64,000 nt of DNA, taken from positions 1,674,001 to 1,738,000 of the forward strand of contig CM074703.1 in assembly GCA_037367355.1 (NCBI GenBank), in the 5' to 3' direction. The translations under genes were made by a program, and so were the position numbers. The notes under the pieces were generated by a model, which did not search any database, had not been told where the DNA came from, and saw only the letters and a program-made list of their open reading frames with translations. Of the stretch, positions 57,936-64,000 are shown piece by piece. The stretch is from Neoscytalidium dimidiatum. Its lineage: Eukaryota > Ascomycota > Dothideomycetes > Botryosphaeriales > Botryosphaeriaceae. Every line of letters starts with the position of its first letter. The stretch's first letter is position 1.

Positions 57936-58432
57936 GAGCACGGCAGTGTCGGCAACAGGCTGTGCGCAGTGTATAGTCGCGAGTATAAGGTCGACGAGCG
58001 GCAGAGAGGCGAAAATCTGCCCGAGCAGACAGGGAGCGAAGCTTAGGCTCCGGTGGGAATGTGGAGCACGGAATGGGAGTGGTTGATTGTGGCAAAAAGA
58101 TCCCGTGGAGGTGAAAGACATGGCAAATGAAAGACGATTGTCGTGCGGGAGCTGTGCCAGCTGTGCGTTTGCGGACGCGCTTGGCGAGGCGACAAACAGC
58201 GCAGCAGAATAATGCCGTTGGGTTGGGCTTTGTTCGTCGCATCCCTGCCGCTTTGGGACATGGCCCCAATGAGGAAAGTGCCAACGAACCGACGCCCGCC
58301 TCGACGGTCTAGAATTGGGCCAGCGCCACAGTCGGGTGTCTAGTCAAGTCATGCTGCTCGCTGCGAAAACAGCGGTCTGGAGATGTCCAGCAGCGCGGGC
58401 CGGACGGCGAGAGGAGGGCTGAGGGGTACGAG

Positions 58433-58472
58433 GGGACGATGGGACGATGGGACGAGGGGACGAGGGGACGCG
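58433..58472. repeat. 8-bp minisatellite, five copies
   Basis: Units of GGGACGAT (two), GGGACGAG (two) and GGGACGCG. Confidence 0.8.
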
Positions 58473-58563
58473 GCTGTGGAGACGGGCCGTAGCATCAAGC
58501 CGCTATACGGCGATAGCGTGCCGGCGTGGAGGGGAGGCAGGCGGATACGCAGCCGCCATATAG

Positions 58564-58591
58564 GCCAGACGCCAGACGCCAGACGCCAGAC
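58564..58591. repeat. 7-bp minisatellite, four perfect copies
   Basis: GCCAGAC repeated four times without mismatch, about 90 bp from the 8-bp minisatellite. Confidence 0.85.
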
Positions 58592-59938
58592 CGGGGGGAG
58601 GGAAAGGGCCCACAGCTCAGCGGCGGGCGTTGCGGGCGTTGCGGGCAGCAATGGGAAATACCGGCGCGGAAGGCGTGCAAGAGGGAAGCAGCTCCGGGCG
58701 CAGCGCGCTGGAGGTGAGGCACAGCAAGGAAAGAAAAGGCATGGCCGTGTTGATATGAAGGATCTCAGCACGTCTCAAGTCCGCGCAGGATGCGGGCGCG
58801 ATGGACTGGCCCAGGGTCGGATGTTACTCCGGAAGATGGCTGTGGCAGCGCGCAAGATTGGGGCGTGGTGGCCCACTTGGCTCAGGTGCAGCGCCGTGGA
58901 GACGGTGTCGATGATCTGCCCGCAGCTGAAACGAAGCACCAGGGGCTGCCGGCTGCGAGCTCTGCGCTGCGCTGCGGTGCATGTCCGAGCTGTCACGCCA
59001 TGCATGGTCGCAAATAGGACGAATGGCGGCGGGCTGCCACGCGCCGCGCGGCGCCAGGAGCCATGCGCGCGGCCGGCCGGGAGGCCACGGGGCGACGGGG
59101 AGCCAGACGCGCTGCTGGCATCGGGCCCGGCAGACAGCGGACAGCGCAGCGCGAGGATCTCCAGGCGGCGCCGGCGCGCAGGGTGGGGGGAGGGCGAGGG
59201 GGCCGCGGGCTGGCGTCGGGTCGACAGAGGCGAGCAGAAGACGAGCGAGGACGGGCGAGGACGGGCGGGCGAGAGTCATTGGCTTGGGTAGCGGCAGCGT
59301 GCAGCGGACCGGTTCCTGGCCGGCGGGTTCCTGGGCCTTGGACGGGGCGCCGTGATGGGCTGCAAAACGCGCCCGTTGCGGCGCTGGGCACTGCTAATCG
59401 CGCCCAGGACGGGCATATAGCGGCGGCAGACGACGGCAGCGCCCGCCTGGCTCAGCCAGATCTGCCGCTGCAACTGCCCCACACCAATTCCCTTCCCACT
59501 GAGGCCCTCACACCGACACCAGTCCGAACTGTCCAAGAACCCCTCTGTGCCTCCGCCCCCCGTCGCCCGCCCCCGTCGCCTCGCGCTGAACCCCTGACAC
59601 CCATCAAGCCTGATTTGCCCGCCCACGCTGCGCCCTTTTTCCTTTATTTTTTTTTTCCCTTTCCCTCCTCTCCTTGACTCCATGACCATGACATTAAGAC
59701 CCCGTGGCTGCCGGCCTCCACCGCGCTGCCCAGTCCCGTAAACCGCCAATCCGACGCTGCCAGCGAACGACCTCCCATCCCTCCGACCACCCCCTCCAAC
59801 CCCCCATCCGCACCCGCAGCACCCAAACCCTTGCCCGGCCTGCTGCATCCTGCACACGCACGACCACGAGACGCGCGCCGCGCTCCCCCCTCTCCCCTCC
59901 CGACTCCACCGCCCACCGCCCAATCCCGCCGGCCCCCA

Positions 59939-60928
59939 ATGGCCCGCGTCCTCATCTTCGGCGCCGGCAGCATCGGCTCAGTCTACGCCTGGGTCCTGAC
60001 GCGCGCCGGCGCCCAAGTCACCTGCGTGTGCCGCAGCAACTACGAGCACGTCCGCGAGCACGGCTTCCGCATCGACAGCGACGTCTTCGGCCACGGCCTG
60101 ACCTGCCGCCCGACCGTCGTCGACGCCGTCGCGGCCCCGCCCGTGGACGAGCCGTGGGACTTCATCCTCGTGTGCACCAAGGCCTTCCCCGGCGCCGACC
60201 CGTCCGGCCCGTCGCTCGTCCAGCCCGCCGTCGCCAGCCCGCGCACCGCCATCGTGCTCGTCCAGAACGGCATCGGCATCGAGGACGAGTGGCACCGCGC
60301 CTTCCCGCAGAACCCCATCCTGTCCGGCGTCGTCTACCTGCCCGTGGTGACAGCCTCGCCCGGCGTCGCGCGCATGGGCAACCTCGAGCGCCTCGAGGTC
60401 GGCGCCTTCCCCGCCACCCCCGTCGCCGAGGCCACCCAGCTGGGCGAGTTCATGGAGCTGGTCCAGCGCGGGGGCGCCACCATCCTCGTGTACGACGACA
60501 TCCAGCCGCGCCGCTGGAGCAAGATGCTCGTCAACGCCACCGCCTGGGACCCCGCCCACTTCGCCAGCGCCAGCTCGCCCTTCGCCAGCGCCGCCCCGCC
60601 CGTCGCCCCGGACTTCGTCTGGCAGGTCATGCAGGAGATCGTGCGCATCGCCCAGGCCTGCGGCTACGCCGAGATCACCGACGACGAGGCCAGGCATCAG
60701 CTCGCCCGCGCGCAGGCTCGCGCCACCAAGGACGGCGCCGCCGGCGAGCCTGGCAGCGGGAACGTGCTGGCGGACGTCAAGGCCGGCCGCCCGCTCGAGG
60801 TCGAGGCCATCGTCGGCAATGCCATCAAGATTGCCAACGAGAAGGGCGTCCCGGCACCCAGTCTGGAGGCACTGTACGCCTTGGCGAAAGGATTGGACAA
60901 ATACATCGACAGGAGACACAGCGTGTAA
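59939..60928 (+). CDS. Ketopantoate reductase family (ApbA/PanE-like) protein
   Basis: A single exon of 329 residues from the ATG at 59939, chosen because it directly starts the Rossmann fold MARVLIFGAGSIGSVYA (GxGxxG NADP site). The frame is open further upstream but proline-rich and without domain. Downstream are DFILVCTKAF, VLVQNGIGIED (the conserved K and N-G regions), RRWSKMLVNATAWDP (the conserved helical-domain Lys and Asn) and the C-terminal DVKAGRPLEVEAIVGN pattern typical of the family. Family knowledge: true members reduce 2-dehydropantoate to pantoate with NADPH in pantothenate synthesis. Fungi carry several paralogues, some with other 2-oxo-acid substrates, so the exact substrate is open. 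Codons are strongly GC-ending. Confidence 0.9.
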   Translation: MARVLIFGAGSIGSVYAWVLTRAGAQVTCVCRSNYEHVREHGFRIDSDVFGHGLTCRPTVVDAVAAPPVDEPWDFILVCTKAFPGADPSGPSLVQPAVASPRTAIVLVQNGIGIEDEWHRAFPQNPILSGVVYLPVVTASPGVARMGNLERLEVGAFPATPVAEATQLGEFMELVQRGGATILVYDDIQPRRWSKMLVNATAWDPAHFASASSPFASAAPPVAPDFVWQVMQEIVRIAQACGYAEITDDEARHQLARAQARATKDGAAGEPGSGNVLADVKAGRPLEVEAIVGNAIKIANEKGVPAPSLEALYALAKGLDKYIDRRHSV

Positions 60929-62433
60929 CAAAGCAGGAAAATAAAATTGCAAAACTTCAAATAAAAGAAAAGAAAAAAGGAATCAAAAGAGTGCGACAAA
61001 AGGGAACGAGACCGGAAAGAAAGGAGGCAGGGAAGGAAGAAAAGAGAGAGAAAAAAAAAACGGGTTAGGGAATCAGGAAAAAGGAGGAACGCTTCTGTTG
61101 TAACAAGATACCATCTCTGTATTTTCCGAAACGGCCGATGCTTACTGTATGTAGAAACGAAAGCGTAGATACTTTGGTTTTCTTTTCTGTTCTTTTCTTT
61201 TGGCATTCCGAATCCGCTGTGCGGATTTTTTTCCTTTTAATTCATATGCGTTTCTTGTTTCACAACAAAGGATAACTCGTGTCATCATCTGAACAAGCCG
61301 ACGTCTGGACACCGCCTTGAAACCCCATGGAGTGGACATATTCCGTGCTAAGTTAGCGTCTGCAAGGCTGAATGACGCCTCGCGCATGTCTCTACCGTCT
61401 CCTGCTTGACCGTCATCAGATGTTTCGAAGGAGAGGAACAGATCTTACAGACGACCAACGTTAAGATGACGTTGAAAAAAGTACTCCCGAACCGAGTCAG
61501 ACTACCTGCAGGTCTTACTCATCTTGTCTTCGGCCCCAAAAGGTACCTGGCCACGTTACACAAACACACTAGCCTGAAAAGAGAGACTAGGGCGATCTCC
61601 GTTCTTTCGGCGTCACTGACCGCGTGACGGAGACAACCCGCCACCATGAAAGCGCACCGTATGACGATGAGAACAAAGCCACCTTGTGCATTGGCTTACT
61701 CTTCCCGGAACAATCGTTCGACAATCAAGAGAACAGACTACGAGCGCTCGGTCCTAGCATAGCCAAGTCACGCGTGTTTACTCGTCAAATAGGAATTCCA
61801 ACTTTTATGATACAACCGAAAGGACCTCCTATCCGATCCGTTTGAATGCTCTTCCTCTTTGAAACGAGGACGGATCAGCCACAGAAGTAGTCAAGCAAAA
61901 ACAAGCAGTGTGCCTTAAGGGCAGGTATCTCTTGAAAAGTAAAAAGGTAAAAGAAGCCGGTAAAAGGCGAGTATGAGCCCAGGAGACCCAAATTTCGCTG
62001 CTCGTCTCTGCATGGACAACGAAACTCGTATCCATCTGCTGAAGTCCAGGCTGTGCCATTCTCGGACAAACGCCATAAGCAAGCGCCGGGCTTTTGGAGA
62101 TCTGTTGTAACGCCGATGTGTTATGACGGAAAAGAAAAATGCCGGAACTAGTCATTAGTCGGTACAGACGTATTATCGCTAGAATGATGCTCTCAGTGTG
62201 TTCGTTTTCAAGGTCGCGCCAGTTGTTCATCTTCACCTCGCTCCTGGATCTGCCTTAAGGCCGGCGACTATCAGCACCTGTATGTGCTTTAAGCAGCAAT
62301 GGATGCTGCATCTGTGATCAGAAAGGCCTTTTCCTCAAGCCAGAAGAGTCTGAATGATCAACTGAGACTCACCTGAAAGGGTATTCAGGCAAATCTCCGA
62401 TAAGATCAATGTCTGAGAAGCCAGCATGTTCAG
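60929..62433. other. Intergenic, purine-rich then mixed
   Basis: The first 160 bp (60929-61092) are strongly purine-rich on the plus strand. The remainder has short frames with no domain. No RNA gene was recognised. Confidence 0.5.
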
Positions 62434-64000
62434 CTAATCCAGCTCGATAACTTCCGGACTGCTTGACGGTAAGTGAGACGAAGGAGCCGACTGAACAGGT
62501 CCACTATTGTTGCCCTCGGGCGTTGCGCTGTCAGAAGCGCGAGAATCGTCCTGTTTCTTTTCAGGCTTGGGCTTCCACTTGCCGTATCTGTCAACTATAA
62601 TAGCCCTGGTGTCGAGCTGACCCGACACCGATAACTGTTTGTGAACCTCTATCAAAAAGCCATCGACGATGAGGCTCTTCGGACGAACGTCAGCCCTGCA
62701 AATAGGACACCTCCAAACGTCAATTAGACTGGGACCGTCCCGGTGCCTCCGGTCGCGAGTCTGGAGGAAAATCTCTAAGTCAAAGCAGTCTCGATGCGCA
62801 CAATATTTCCCCCTGACAGGTATGTCGCAAGGGCGACAGTTCGTAAAGGGGTCGAATAGCTTTATCGTAGGGTCTTCGCTTTTATCGTCGAGGACTGCAA
62901 CGTCATCGTCATTCTCTGGCCCATTCATGCTGCTCTTGATAGAGCTCAGGACGTCCTCGGCAGGAACCACTCTGTTCGAGCACTCGTCCTTGATCCTGTC
63001 ATAATGCTGAATCCCAACTATCTCAACAGCCATAACGAAGTTCGATATTTTTTCCTCGTTAGGTCGTCTGAGCAAGTTGATCTCAAGGTGATTTTCACCT
63101 GCCCTGAGCAGTGACGTAATATCAATGGGGAGGTCTTTGCCATGTTGCAATTTCTTGCGCATCTCAAGAGGTCCACCATTCAAATTTAAAAACATTCCGG
63201 CCGGCCAGAAGGTATCTTGCAGAACCCATTCGTGCTCTTCCGTAGAACTCGAGCGTGCGCATCGCAAGCGGTATATTTTCGTGTCTTCAGCGACCAATCT
63301 TGTGCATGACTTGCCTGGCTCTGCTGGGGTCTCTGAGGGCAGCCTGCTCTTATCCTCTGGGGAAATTGAGAAGGAAAAGTGTTGATGAGCTTGCTTATCC
63401 GCAAGTCTGATGGGAGAAATGGCGAAGTTAACAACAGATTGGTAGAGTTTCCGGCCAATCTCTGAAGTTGGTATAGATTTCAAGACTGGGCTCCGTAGAT
63501 GCGCTTGATGGAGTGCTGCTTGGCTCGGATCGATTGCCTGCAAGGGCCACATATGACCCGCTGGAGGTACGAAACGTTGTGCCGGGGGTTGCTGGACGTA
63601 GACTGGTGACCTTGCATGACCGGTAATCTGCCCGGGGTTCAACTGCGGTGCTGGTTGGCGAGGCCCCTGAATTGGAGCTACAGAAGGCGCAGAGTTGCTA
63701 CGAAGAATCTGTTGAGGGATCGCTTGGTATTGATTGCCCTGTGAAATGGCCGGGCCGGATTGCCTGTATGGATACATGGCTTGGTGGCGTGCACCGTTTG
63801 GTACTCCTTGAGGAACTGGTCGACCCTGGACGCCAGGTGAAGGAAATGGCGGTGACATTGGAGATTGCGACTGCCCTTGCGCCCAGTATTGAGGGATCGG
63901 GCTTTGGTTAGTCGAAGTCAAGACATAGCCGTTTGGAGGTCCCATCATCGGACTGCCCGTTTGAACCGGTTGGCGAACTTGTTGCTGATTTTGATAGTAT
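62434..64000 (-). CDS. SP-RING/MIZ zinc-finger protein (SUMO E3-like), 5' partial
   Basis: The minus-strand frame is open from the window edge (64000) to the TAG at 62434, over 520 residues, so the N-terminus lies outside. The first 170 visible residues are Pro/Gln-rich. A middle domain of about 200 residues (HFSFSISPEDKSRLP, LEINLLRR) resembles the PINIT-like region of PIAS/Siz proteins. The SP-RING follows: DPFTNCRPCDIPVRGKYCAH, RDCFDLEIFL and WRCPICRADVRPKSLIVDGF, with Cys/His ligands in place. The acidic C-terminus ends PEVIELD, which resembles a SUMO-interacting motif. Family knowledge: SP-RING proteins transfer SUMO with Ubc9 in the nucleus. Which family member this is cannot be settled without the N-terminus. 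Confidence 0.85.
   Translation of the reverse strand, partial: YYQNQQQVRQPVQTGSPMMGPPNGYVLTSTNQSPIPQYWAQGQSQSPMSPPFPSPGVQGRPVPQGVPNGARHQAMYPYRQSGPAISQGNQYQAIPQQILRSNSAPSVAPIQGPRQPAPQLNPGQITGHARSPVYVQQPPAQRFVPPAGHMWPLQAIDPSQAALHQAHLRSPVLKSIPTSEIGRKLYQSVVNFAISPIRLADKQAHQHFSFSISPEDKSRLPSETPAEPGKSCTRLVAEDTKIYRLRCARSSSTEEHEWVLQDTFWPAGMFLNLNGGPLEMRKKLQHGKDLPIDITSLLRAGENHLEINLLRRPNEEKISNFVMAVEIVGIQHYDRIKDECSNRVVPAEDVLSSIKSSMNGPENDDDVAVLDDKSEDPTIKLFDPFTNCRPCDIPVRGKYCAHRDCFDLEIFLQTRDRRHRDGPSLIDVWRCPICRADVRPKSLIVDGFLIEVHKQLSVSGQLDTRAIIVDRYGKWKPKPEKKQDDSRASDSATPEGNNSGPVQSAPSSHLPSSSPEVIELD

Larger units (their letters stand above)
57936..59938. other. GC-rich intergenic region with minisatellites
   Basis: Long open frames here on both strands reflect high GC, not coding: none has a domain. 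Tandem repeats lie at 58433-58472 and 58564-58591. A C/T-rich tract at about 59630-59675 looks like a fungal promoter element of the downstream reductase gene. Confidence 0.5.

Noticed and set aside
58383..59291. 302-codon plus-strand frame over minisatellites
   Set aside because: High GC removes stop codons; the sequence includes tandem repeats and encodes no recognisable domain.
59978..60952. 324-codon minus-strand frame
   Set aside because: Antisense of the reductase gene, whose Rossmann motifs clearly define the coding strand.

Overview
This window is nuclear DNA from a filamentous ascomycete (Pezizomycotina; Dothideomycetes is my guess, on overall flavour only). Evidence: genes carry short 50-110 bp introns with GTAAGT/GTATGT donors and CTAAC-type branch sites; the protein families are typical of filamentous fungi (DUF6594, fungal C2H2 regulators, DUF7708, HRD-variant kinases, short tyrosinases); there are no operons, bacterial ribosome sites or CRISPR arrays. 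Exon models were built by hand: frames, donor/acceptor sites, divisibility by three and family alignment agree for almost every spliced gene.

Layout. 2.0-4.1 kb (+): secreted acid sphingomyelinase-like phosphodiesterase. 4.6-8.0 kb (+): a 1052-residue zinc-finger protein carrying the same module twice. 9.85-13.0 kb (+): a 172-residue protein and a DUF6594 membrane protein. 14.3-16.3 kb (+): a low-complexity protein, convergent with an F-box protein (16.7-18.3 kb, -). 20.0-25.9 kb (+): an arrestin-like adaptor and a 1010-residue low-complexity protein, both with PPSY motifs. 27.9-31.9 kb (+): a small cysteine-free secreted protein and a TM9SF/EMP70 protein. 33.3-35.9 kb (+): kinase-like paralogue A. 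36.1-37.0 kb (-): an apparently N-truncated membrane protein. 37.5-44.7 kb (+): ABHD12-like hydrolase, DUF4140/DUF4139 protein with an FG-repeat insert, calcineurin-like phosphoesterase and APH-like phosphotransferase. 44.8-46.5 kb: decay zone with a broken DUF7708 gene and a severed AAA ATPase tail. 46.7-50.8 kb (-): a secreted repeat protein with many dibasic sites and a tyrosinase. 50.8-55.2 kb: gene-poor. 55.2-57.9 kb (-): kinase-like paralogue B. 59.9-60.9 kb (+): ketopantoate reductase family protein. 62.4-64.0 kb (-): SP-RING/MIZ protein that runs off the window.

Most genes are unrelated housekeeping or signalling genes, as expected in a fungal chromosome. The stretch of most interest is about 44.8-58 kb. 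It holds gene relics, a candidate Kex2-processed repeat precursor 1.8 kb from a tyrosinase, and one half of a divergent kinase pair whose other half lies about 20 kb away with five shared intron positions. Two introns, in the tyrosinase and in kinase B, use GC-AG boundaries.
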